Part shown: piece after piece, positions 1 to 5,044 of the stretch | Layout of the letters: each line of letters starts with the position of its first letter | How positions within the stretch are numbered: position 1 is the stretch's first letter | Assembly (NCBI GenBank): GCA_013153955.1 | Contig: JAADDM010000324.1 | Span: 1-5,044 of the forward strand | From: Gammaproteobacteria bacterium | GTDB lineage: Bacteria > Pseudomonadota > Gammaproteobacteria > Thiomicrospirales > Thiomicrospiraceae | DNA length: 5,044 nt | Direction of reading: 5' to 3' | Made by a program: the position numbers and the translations under genes | Notes under the pieces: model-generated | What the model was told of the DNA's origin: nothing | What the model saw: the letters and a program-made list of their open reading frames with translations, nothing else | Database searches by the model: none

Positions 1-370
1 TGTAAACGGAGCTAAAGTGGATCACATGGTTTTTAAAATGGATATTTATAAGACCTTTATGGGACAAGCCTCTCTAAAAGCGACTGATCTATCCGATCAT
101 TATAAATGCCGCCTTGGTCATTGGTATTATCAAGGTGAGGGGGTTGCATGTTACTCCAAGTTACCGGGTTATCAGGAGGTGGAGGGCTTTCATGTTGAGG
201 TTCATAGAGGGGGCAAACGTGCGCTTGAGATGCTGGAGGTTGGTGACTTTGCAAGCGGTGTTGAAGAGCTGGTTAAAATGGAAGAGGCCAGTATTGGGGT
301 TCAAGATTCATTAGAGATGATTGCCACATCAGCGGAAAAAGATTTATCGTTACTCTGTACCGCAGATTAA
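1..370 (+). CDS. C-terminal part of a CZB-domain chemoreceptor (methyl-accepting chemotaxis protein), 5' end outside the window
   Basis: The frame is open to the left edge (first full codon at base 2) and stops with TAA at 368-370, so the gene is cut by the window. A GTG at 17 is probably an internal Val codon, because the domain's first ligand comes only two codons later. Numbering from that codon, the 117 residues fit the chemoreceptor zinc-binding (CZB) pattern: His3 in HMVF, Cys31 in CRLGHW, then His59 and His63 as HxxxH. This is the 3-His/1-Cys zinc site of the family. CZB domains occur at the C-terminus of cytoplasmic or membrane MCPs (as in TlpD) and at the N-terminus of diguanylate cyclases such as DgcZ. 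Its position here, with nothing after it, favours an MCP that modulates CheA in response to zinc, oxidants or pH. The MCP signalling hairpin is not in view, so a stand-alone CZB protein remains possible. It converges on the cyclic-di-GMP operon. Confidence 0.85.
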   Translation, partial: VNGAKVDHMVFKMDIYKTFMGQASLKATDLSDHYKCRLGHWYYQGEGVACYSKLPGYQEVEGFHVEVHRGGKRALEMLEVGDFASGVEELVKMEEASIGVQDSLEMIATSAEKDLSLLCTAD

Positions 371-495
371 CCCTCATATGGCTTTCATTGATTGAGCCGC
401 CCTTTAAGTTCCTTCTTATCAGACTTAATCTTGCTACTCTAGCCGATCCCATCTACGCAAAAGGCCTTGCAACGCAGTGAGTTGGCCGACGCTTT
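371..495. other. Intergenic gap between convergent genes
   Basis: This 125-base stretch separates the stop of the CZB protein from the stop of yidD. I see no coding potential of its own. It holds two weak inverted repeats. One is AT-rich, TTAAGT at 404-409 with ACTTAA at 423-428 (13-base loop), and has no T-run after it. The other, at 463-487, is listed separately as a possible terminator for the minus-strand genes. No tRNA-like or other RNA structure was recognised. Confidence 0.6.
459..487 (-). terminator. Possible weak rho-independent terminator after yidD
   Basis: Read on the minus strand, GGC-CAAC (487-481) can pair with GTTG (474-471) and GCC (466-464), leaving a four-base bulge and a seven-base loop, and is followed by four T (462-459). 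It starts eight bases after the yidD stop codon, where a terminator for the operon would be expected. The stem is short and bulged and the T-run is only four long, so termination may be weak or Rho-dependent instead. Confidence 0.25.
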
Positions 496-774
496 TCAGC
501 CTTGTTCTGGTGCTTTGCGCGGCTTTTTGGGCGGGCGACAGCCGCAAGAGGGGACAGGATCAACGCCGCCGGGATTGCCCGGATGACAGCGAAATATACG
601 TTTGATCGCCAACCAACTCCCACAGAGCACTCCATGCTGTATTAAGGCTTCCTGCGCATAGTGAGAGCAAGAGGGGTAGAATCGGCAACGAGGGCCTAAT
701 ATCGGACTGATAAACAGCTGGTAAATGCGAATGAGTATTCTCAATAGCCACCCTATCGGATTAAATGGATACAT
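496..774 (-). CDS. yidD: YidD, membrane protein insertion efficiency factor
   Basis: A 92-residue protein matching the YidD family (DUF37/PF01809; about 70-90 residues is usual). An amphipathic N-terminal segment (residues 9-24) leads into the family signature: SPILGPRCRFYPSCSHYAQEA at residues 23-43, GSWLAIKRIFRCHPGNPGG at 52-70, then DPVP. The conserved Cys30, Cys36 and Cys63 are present, with extra Cys at 51, 77 and 79, and the tail is basic and Pro-rich. YidD is a small inner-membrane-associated protein that helps YidC/Sec insertion of membrane proteins. The ATG at 774-772 overlaps the end of the upstream GGDEF-EAL gene by 14 bases and has no clear Shine-Dalgarno sequence, which suggests coupled translation. 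A TTG at codon 11 is a less likely start because it would remove part of the amphipathic segment. In most bacteria yidD lies between rnpA and yidC; here it ends a signalling operon. Confidence 0.95.
   Translation of the reverse strand: MYPFNPIGWLLRILIRIYQLFISPILGPRCRFYPSCSHYAQEALIQHGVLCGSWLAIKRIFRCHPGNPGGVDPVPSCGCRPPKKPRKAPEQG
761..774 (-). promoter_or_regulatory. 14-base overlap between the GGDEF-EAL gene and yidD (translational coupling)
   Basis: The yidD ATG (774-772) lies inside the last codons of the GGDEF-EAL gene, whose TAA is at 763-761, in a different frame. The 20 bases before the ATG on the minus strand contain no purine-rich Shine-Dalgarno sequence. Ribosomes finishing the long gene could re-initiate here, so YidD production would follow that of the signalling enzyme. 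The overlap is seen; the coupling is inferred. Confidence 0.6.
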
Positions 775-3574
775 GACGTTTAATCGCTTTGGTTGGCGGG
801 CCGTCTAAGCCATTATCGTGGGTAGAGAGCCAAGCCTCTAGGGTATTAATATCAACAGGGCGACTGATGTAATAGCCCTGTACAAAATCACAGCCGAGCT
901 CTGTTAGGAAATCAAGTTGCTCAAGGGTCTCAACGCCTTCGGCCACGACTCGCATGTTTAGACTATGAGAGAGCGTGACAATAGCACGGGCGATACTCAC
1001 ATCGTCCTCATTATTGGGCAGACCATCAACAAAGCTTTTATCAATTTTGAGAATGCTGAGGGGAAACTTTTTTAAGTAGCTTAAAGAGGAGTACCCCGTA
1101 CCAAAATCATCAACAGATAGCCCAAATCCTTGTTCGCGAATGTCATTAAAGAGCACAATGTTCTCTTCTGCGTTAGACATGACGGTGCGCTCTGTTAGCT
1201 CTATTTCAAGCAGGTGACTGGGAAGATTTGCTTGATGCATAAGTTGACTCAAGGAGTCCATGAAATTGGCCTGTTGGAGCTGTTGGCTGCTGACGTTAAT
1301 GGCGATATGCAAGGCGTTAAAAGGGGTGTTTTTCCACGCTTTTAACTGCTGAACACACGTTTGTGCGACCCAATCACCAATGCTAACGATTAAGTTACTC
1401 TCCTCTGCAATAGAGATAAAACGGTCAGGAGCAACAAAGCCTAGGACTGGGTTGTGCCAACGAATGAGGGCTTCAACGCCAATCGTTTTGTGTGTGGATA
1501 AGTCGATTTGAGGCTGAAAAACCAAAGAGAACTCATTCAGTCTAAGGGCGTGACGTAAGTGTTTTTCAATGAGAATACGTTCAGAAAGCTCAGTGTCTAA
1601 GGTTTGTTCATAGATAGAGAAGGTGTTTTTACCTGAACTTTTCGATTGATACATGGCTGAATCAGCATGACGTAATAAGGTATCCACATCGGTTCCATGT
1701 TGTGGGTAGAGGGCGATACCAATACTGCCGGTCACTTGTAAATCATCATTTTGAATATGGACCAAACGCTCAATCTGTTTGAGCAGTCGCAAAGTAATGA
1801 CACCAACCTCTTGTTCTCCCACACCTCCCAGCATAAAGATAAATTCATCCCCGCCAAAACGACAAATATGATTTTTTTCTGCCGTGTCTCTTAATGTGAG
1901 GGTTAAACGTTTTGAGATGACTTTGAGCAGTTCATCGCCAATGCTATGACCTAAAGAGTCGTTCACCTGTTTAAATCCATCTAAATCGAGAAATAGAATC
2001 GCAAACTGTTTAAATCGGTTTTGAGTGATAAGCGAATCAATTTGAGATTTAAAGTAGCTACGGTTTTCCAAATTAGTAAGCGGGTCAAAATAAGCAAGTT
2101 GCTTGATGTCCGCTTCAGCTTGTCTTTGGTTTGAAATATCCTTAATAAACAAGCTTATTTCGGCATCTTCTGCTCGCTGAGAGGTTTTTAGAATTGAGAC
2201 CGAAACCTCTGCAATGATGGATTTATGGCCTCTGCCCATAAGGGGGATTTCAACGGTATGTGCTTCCATTGTCTCTGTGCTGTTGAGTTGTAGCTGCTCC
2301 ATGAAAATAGAGTGTAGATCCTGTTCATTATCTACCTTACCGGGTATTTTATGAAGCGTGCTTTGAATACAGATACTGACAAAACACTGCGACAAAGCCT
2401 CTTTCGGAGTATAGCCAAATAGCGTTTCTGCCGCAGGGTTCCATACTTTAATGTAGCCAAGGTGATTGGTCACGACGATCGCTTCTTGTGAGGTTTCAAA
2501 TATCTGTTCTAATCGATTTTGTAAAAAACGTAAATAAAGCGTGTAGTGAATCAGGGCAATCATGATTCCGCTGAGGATTAGAAAGCCTAAAAGAGCGAGG
2601 AGTATATTTTGACTGGCAGCCGTTATATTGAGGTTATGCCAGCCCCAATGCTGAAGCACTGTGATGGTCACATCCGGCAGGTCAGGAGAGAGCTTCAGCA
2701 CACCTGTCATATTGTATTCAAAAGGTAAAAATGGGGACTCTGTTTTGTTCTTAGCCCAAAGTAGTGACTTAAAAAGAGGGCCGCTTTGTAGGTGAGGCGG
2801 CGGGATTAAATACACGGGTTCAGTTTTAAATTGGTTTTGAATGCGTTGAATAAAAGCATTTTCAATCTCTAAGGCCAGAAAGATCACCCCTTTCATTTGC
2901 GCTTGACGCGCGCTGTCGGAAAGGGCTGCTGGGGAAGAGGCGTAAACGGGCTGTAGCATTAACCGATAAAACTGATGGGTGATTTTCGATTGAACGAGTA
3001 CTGAGAAAGGTTTATTAGCAAGGATCGCAGAGCCTAACTGTGCTTGAACTTGCGGAATGCTTAACAGGTCTTCACTCAACATCGTTGAGCGTAGCGAGTC
3101 ATAAGGGGTAATGATGCTAACCGAAAGGTGGTGCGTTTGTGGTTGCAGAACCTCTTCTTTAAAAAGCCCTTTTGGATGCGTGTTAAAGGACTCGTAACCA
3201 CTCTGTTTTTGACGTTGGTCAAAGAGGGGTTTTTGTCGGCTGGTTAGGTAGTTTGCGAAACCGATGGCATGAATATTCTCGGTGTGATCATACAGCCCTT
3301 GTGTAAAGTGTTTGAACTCATTGGCTGAACGGATGGCACTGGAGGTGTAGTATTGGGCTAATGAGGTTAAAAGGGAGTTATCGCGCGCCTGCGTTTTGAT
3401 TTGTTGAAGGGTTATTTTGGCCAGTTTGTGGTCGAAAATGCGTTTTTCAGATTTGTGCTGGGCGTTGATAGAGACAATAAGGGTTGTCAGTGCAACAATG
3501 GCACCGAGCACGATTAAAAGCGATTTTTTCTTAAAAGAGAGGCGATAGGCCTCCTTCATTTTAAAGTTTTTCAT
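761..3574 (-). CDS. Membrane-bound CHASE-PAS-GGDEF-EAL cyclic-di-GMP synthase/phosphodiesterase
   Basis: A 937-residue inner-membrane receptor enzyme. Domains in order: TM1 (about 18-38); a periplasmic CHASE-type sensor (about 75-290); TM2 (about 323-345); PAS (about 352-480, with VWNPAAETLFGY); GGDEF (about 490-655); EAL (about 668-915). In the GGDEF domain the metal and catalytic residues look intact: D530 in FLDLDGF, N538/D539, and RFGGDEF with the signature at 574-578. The I-site position (565-568) reads AEKN instead of RxxD, so product inhibition is probably absent. In the EAL domain the key set is complete: E701 (EAL), N760, E792, D822/D823 (DDFGTGYSS), K843, E879, E882 and Q899. Both synthesis and hydrolysis of cyclic-di-GMP are therefore possible, with the PAS and CHASE domains likely setting the balance. 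The ATG follows the stop of the binding-protein gene with no gap and no Shine-Dalgarno sequence. The CHASE call rests on pattern resemblance and is less certain than the other domains. The ligand is unknown. Confidence 0.95.
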   Translation of the reverse strand: MKNFKMKEAYRLSFKKKSLLIVLGAIVALTTLIVSINAQHKSEKRIFDHKLAKITLQQIKTQARDNSLLTSLAQYYTSSAIRSANEFKHFTQGLYDHTENIHAIGFANYLTSRQKPLFDQRQKQSGYESFNTHPKGLFKEEVLQPQTHHLSVSIITPYDSLRSTMLSEDLLSIPQVQAQLGSAILANKPFSVLVQSKITHQFYRLMLQPVYASSPAALSDSARQAQMKGVIFLALEIENAFIQRIQNQFKTEPVYLIPPPHLQSGPLFKSLLWAKNKTESPFLPFEYNMTGVLKLSPDLPDVTITVLQHWGWHNLNITAASQNILLALLGFLILSGIMIALIHYTLYLRFLQNRLEQIFETSQEAIVVTNHLGYIKVWNPAAETLFGYTPKEALSQCFVSICIQSTLHKIPGKVDNEQDLHSIFMEQLQLNSTETMEAHTVEIPLMGRGHKSIIAEVSVSILKTSQRAEDAEISLFIKDISNQRQAEADIKQLAYFDPLTNLENRSYFKSQIDSLITQNRFKQFAILFLDLDGFKQVNDSLGHSIGDELLKVISKRLTLTLRDTAEKNHICRFGGDEFIFMLGGVGEQEVGVITLRLLKQIERLVHIQNDDLQVTGSIGIALYPQHGTDVDTLLRHADSAMYQSKSSGKNTFSIYEQTLDTELSERILIEKHLRHALRLNEFSLVFQPQIDLSTHKTIGVEALIRWHNPVLGFVAPDRFISIAEESNLIVSIGDWVAQTCVQQLKAWKNTPFNALHIAINVSSQQLQQANFMDSLSQLMHQANLPSHLLEIELTERTVMSNAEENIVLFNDIREQGFGLSVDDFGTGYSSLSYLKKFPLSILKIDKSFVDGLPNNEDDVSIARAIVTLSHSLNMRVVAEGVETLEQLDFLTELGCDFVQGYYISRPVDINTLEAWLSTHDNGLDGPPTKAIKRHVSI

Positions 3575-3577
3575 TTA
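3572..3577 (-). promoter_or_regulatory. Directly abutting stop/start (TAA then ATG) between the binding-protein and GGDEF-EAL genes
   Basis: On the minus strand the TAA of the binding-protein gene (3577-3575) is followed at once by the ATG of the GGDEF-EAL gene (3574-3572). No Shine-Dalgarno sequence is visible in the preceding 23 bases, and a second in-frame ATG at codon 6 has none either. This fits re-initiation by the same ribosome, and so a matched supply of sensor and receptor. Confidence 0.6.
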
Positions 3578-4624
3578 CGGTTGTTCGCTTTGGAAAGTGA
3601 TGGCTTGCTCAACCAGCTGGCTGGGGATTTGTTTGATAAAGGGGGCGGCTAACTCAGGGTTTACAAAGGTGTTAAAGCGCTGGTTAGGTGTGATGGGTAA
3701 CAGTTTTATCGGGATGCCTTTTAAAATACTTAAAGCGGTTAATCCTGCCCAGTGTCCCTGTTCTTCAGAGGATTTAGTCATGCCAAAAGCGACATAGTTC
3801 ATCATCCAAGGCTGAGTTGCGATGCTTAGTTTGTGATTGTGCTGCTTGATCCAGTCTAAATTGCGCGTGTGATCCCAATGTGGAAAACTGGCCATGTTCC
3901 CTAAAATAATCAGGTGTGTTTTTGGGTCTTCTTGGAGGGTTTTATACGCTTTACGCCAGTCCTCTTGTGTGGCGACACTGAGTGCAACCCCTGTTATTTT
4001 AAGCTGTTGGGTGACGGCCAAAAAGTCTGCTGCATTGTGATGGGCCGTTTTGCCTTTTGTGGTTAAAAAGGCGATGTGTGTTTGGGATAAGTTTTGTTTA
4101 AATAGGCTTTGGAGTAAGAGTTTTGTGGGGGCTAACTCAATCATTCCCGTAGCATTTTTGTAAGGTAGGCCATAGCGAAGTGCACTTTTGTTTACCCCGC
4201 AAAAAACAAAGGGTAGGGGGCTGTCTTTAAAATGGCGCTGTAGCACATAGTGAACGGCATTATCGTCTGAGACAATGACAATGTCTGGGTGCACTGTGAG
4301 GATATGGTTTTTGGCGGCCTGTGCAATCTCTTCAAGGCGAGTTTGATCAAATACTTTTTTAGAGTCCATATAAAAAGAGTGCAGCTCACATTTTCCTTTT
4401 AAGGTTTGCTTGAGTGCTCTTTCAATGCCATCTAACCACGGGTAGCCCGGTGCATAGGAAGCAACATGTAAGCAGGTTGGTAGCTCGGTTGAAGAGGTTG
4501 AGTGATGACTTGCATAGAGAGATGTCGATAAAGTCCCTCCGATGAATAGAGTCAAGCATACGCAAATAAAGGAGAAATAGTGGTGTGTGCTTTTAATGTG
4601 CGATACATTCAATGCGTGTAACAT
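3575..4624 (-). CDS. Periplasmic substrate-binding protein, ABC_sub_bind (PF04392) type, likely sensory
   Basis: With the ATG at 4624-4622 the protein has 349 residues. It begins with a Sec signal peptide: a long n-region with basic residues, a hydrophobic core at about 17-32, and a likely cleavage after SLYA at residue 38. There is no lipobox Cys, so the mature protein should be soluble in the periplasm. The rest resembles two-lobed type I periplasmic binding proteins of the PF04392 family: APGYPWLDGIERAL (58-71), PDIVIVSDDNA (113-123), PFVFCGVN (138-145), ATGMIEL (158-164), and a C-terminal PWMMNYVAFGMTKSSEEQGH (272-291). Cys51 and Cys80 could form a disulfide. The frame stays open to another ATG at 4744, adding 40 residues, but that would bury the signal peptide and leave only 35 bases before the divergent gene. 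The family's ligands vary and none can be named here. No permease or ATPase is adjacent; the partner is the receptor enzyme downstream. Confidence 0.85.
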   Translation of the reverse strand: MLHALNVSHIKSTHHYFSFICVCLTLFIGGTLSTSLYASHHSTSSTELPTCLHVASYAPGYPWLDGIERALKQTLKGKCELHSFYMDSKKVFDQTRLEEIAQAAKNHILTVHPDIVIVSDDNAVHYVLQRHFKDSPLPFVFCGVNKSALRYGLPYKNATGMIELAPTKLLLQSLFKQNLSQTHIAFLTTKGKTAHHNAADFLAVTQQLKITGVALSVATQEDWRKAYKTLQEDPKTHLIILGNMASFPHWDHTRNLDWIKQHNHKLSIATQPWMMNYVAFGMTKSSEEQGHWAGLTALSILKGIPIKLLPITPNQRFNTFVNPELAAPFIKQIPSQLVEQAITFQSEQP

Positions 4625-4688
4625 TTTTAATCCGTAACCTCTTGAGCACGATGATCCATTTAGCAAGGTAAGAGATAATCCGCCTATC

Positions 4689-4704
4689 TTCTTAAAACTA
4701 AGAA
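4689..4704. repeat. Short inverted repeat overlapping the candidate -35 box
   Basis: TTCTTA (4689-4694) and TAAGAA (4699-4704) are perfect 6-base arms around the 4-base centre AAAC. The left arm coincides with the candidate -35 of the plus-strand promoter. It could be an operator half-site pair or a chance AT-rich palindrome. No T-run typical of a terminator follows it on the minus strand, and an A-run follows it on the plus strand. Confidence 0.3.
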
Positions 4705-4765
4705 AAATACTACAATGTTTCAGGATAGAATACCAGTTATGCATATTATTATCTCAGCGATTAAA

Positions 4766-4772
4766 AAGGAAG
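4766..4772 (+). promoter_or_regulatory. Shine-Dalgarno sequence of the dihydroorotase gene
   Basis: AAGGAAG at 4766-4772 is a strong ribosome binding site, seven bases before the ATG at 4780. It selects this ATG over the second one directly after it at 4783. Confidence 0.8.
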
Positions 4773-4779
4773 TACCGTC

Positions 4780-5044
4780 ATGATGACACCGACCCAGAGT
4801 ATTCTTATTTCTCAAGCCACGATTGTGAATGAGGGCAAACAGTGGATTGGTGATGTTTTAGTGGAAAATGGACGTATTGCCAAGGTTGCCGAGCGTATTG
4901 ATGTGAATGCTGATCGGGTGATTGATGCTGCTGGCTTGATGTTATTGCCGGGTATGATTGATGACCAAGTACATTTTAGAGATCCTGGCCTAACCAGTAA
5001 AGGCGATATTGCAACCGAATCTAAAGCAGCGCTGGCAGGTGGAA
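4780..5044 (+). CDS. pyrC: Dihydroorotase, class I type, N-terminal 88 residues (3' end outside the window)
   Basis: Dihydroorotase interconverts N-carbamoyl-aspartate and dihydroorotate, the third step of pyrimidine synthesis, in the cytoplasm. The visible part starts with the small beta-sandwich segment of the amidohydrolase superfamily (ISQATIVNEGKQWIGDVLVE at 10-29, RVIDAAGLMLLPGMID at 46-61). It enters the barrel with DDQVHFRDPGLTSKGDI (61-77) and ESKAALAGG (80-88). The FRDPGLTSKGDI segment is typical of dihydroorotases and separates it from hydantoinase and allantoinase relatives. Where the superfamily normally has HxH metal ligands, this protein has Gln63-Val-His65, so the first His is replaced. 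I recall DDQVHFREPG-type sequences annotated as dihydroorotases in other bacteria, so this may be a subfamily trait. Catalytic and remaining metal ligands lie beyond the window. The start is fixed by a strong ribosome binding site. The symbol pyrC is given by function; the subfamily differs from short E. coli-type PyrC. Confidence 0.85.
   Translation, partial: MMTPTQSILISQATIVNEGKQWIGDVLVENGRIAKVAERIDVNADRVIDAAGLMLLPGMIDDQVHFRDPGLTSKGDIATESKAALAGG

Larger units (their letters stand above)
4625..4779. promoter_or_regulatory. Divergent control region between the binding-protein operon and pyrC
   Basis: This 155-base AT-rich stretch lies between the preferred starts of two divergent genes and should hold both promoters. 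On the plus strand TTCTTA (4689-4694), 16 bases, TACAAT (4711-4716) is a plausible but weak sigma-70 promoter for the dihydroorotase gene. The -10 matches 5 of 6 consensus bases and the -35 only 3 of 6. I find no convincing promoter on the minus strand. Before the ATG at 4624 that strand carries AAGAGG with a long 13-base spacer and a GGA closer in, so a modest ribosome binding site. An 8-base palindrome TATGCATA is at 4738-4745. Confidence 0.45.

Noticed and set aside
17..370. A complete 117-residue protein starting at GTG 17
   Set aside because: The frame is open to the window edge, no ribosome binding site precedes the GTG, and the first zinc ligand would be the third residue, leaving no room for the start of the CZB helix. 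It is more likely the tail of a longer receptor.
404..428. TTAAGT/ACTTAA inverted repeat as a terminator of the CZB gene
   Set aside because: The stem is AT-rich, the loop is 13 bases and no T-run follows.
453..751. Two further minus-strand open frames over yidD (453-635 and 560-751)
   Set aside because: They overlap yidD in other frames and their translations resemble no family; yidD itself has clear family motifs.
3597..3797. Plus-strand frame inside the 3' part of the binding-protein gene
   Set aside because: It is antisense to a well-supported coding region and has no recognisable domain or clear ribosome binding site.
4192..4389. Minus-strand frame inside the binding-protein gene
   Set aside because: It is a shifted frame of the same coding region with no family resemblance.
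3575..4624. Reading the binding protein as part of an ABC importer
   Set aside because: No permease or ATPase gene is in the window and the next gene is a signalling receptor joined without a gap. Import elsewhere in the genome cannot be excluded.
1..5044. CRISPR arrays, insertion sequences, tRNA or rRNA genes, phage genes
   Set aside because: No repeat-spacer pattern, terminal inverted repeats, transposase or integrase motifs, or RNA gene signatures were seen on either strand.

Overview
The window looks like chromosomal DNA from a free-living, motile Gram-negative proteobacterium, most likely a gammaproteobacterium. The reasons are moderate GC content, a chemoreceptor with a zinc-binding CZB tail, a large membrane-bound GGDEF-EAL protein, a YidD homologue and a Sec-exported binding protein. 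A sulfur-oxidising lineage of the Thiomicrospira/Hydrogenovibrio type is a guess from overall protein style; no marker gene here proves it.

Layout. (1) Bases 1-370, plus strand: the C-terminal part of a CZB-domain protein, probably a methyl-accepting chemotaxis protein, running in from the left edge. (2) Bases 371-495: a short gap between convergent genes, with a weak hairpin that may terminate the minus-strand operon. (3) Bases 496-4624, minus strand: a tightly packed three-gene unit. In transcription order it encodes a periplasmic substrate-binding protein (ABC_sub_bind, PF04392 type), an inner-membrane CHASE-PAS-GGDEF-EAL cyclic-di-GMP enzyme, and the small membrane-insertion factor YidD. 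The first two genes are joined directly (TAA then ATG, no bases between) and the last two overlap by 14 bases. (4) Bases 4625-4779: a divergent control region. (5) Base 4780 to the right edge, plus strand: the start of a dihydroorotase gene of pyrimidine synthesis.

How the genes may work together. The most interesting unit is the binding protein plus CHASE-PAS-GGDEF-EAL pair. No ABC permease or ATPase is visible. The binding protein is fused tightly to a receptor enzyme that has a periplasmic sensory domain. This resembles the known NspS-MbaA (norspermidine) and LuxP-LuxQ (AI-2) systems, in which a soluble periplasmic protein reports its ligand to a membrane signalling protein. I infer that this pair converts an unknown periplasmic ligand into a change in cyclic-di-GMP. 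The GGDEF and EAL catalytic motifs both look intact, while the product-inhibition I-site is missing. YidD at the end of this unit is out of its usual rnpA-yidC context and probably depends on translation of the gene before it. The dihydroorotase has Gln in place of the first His of the usual HxH metal motif.
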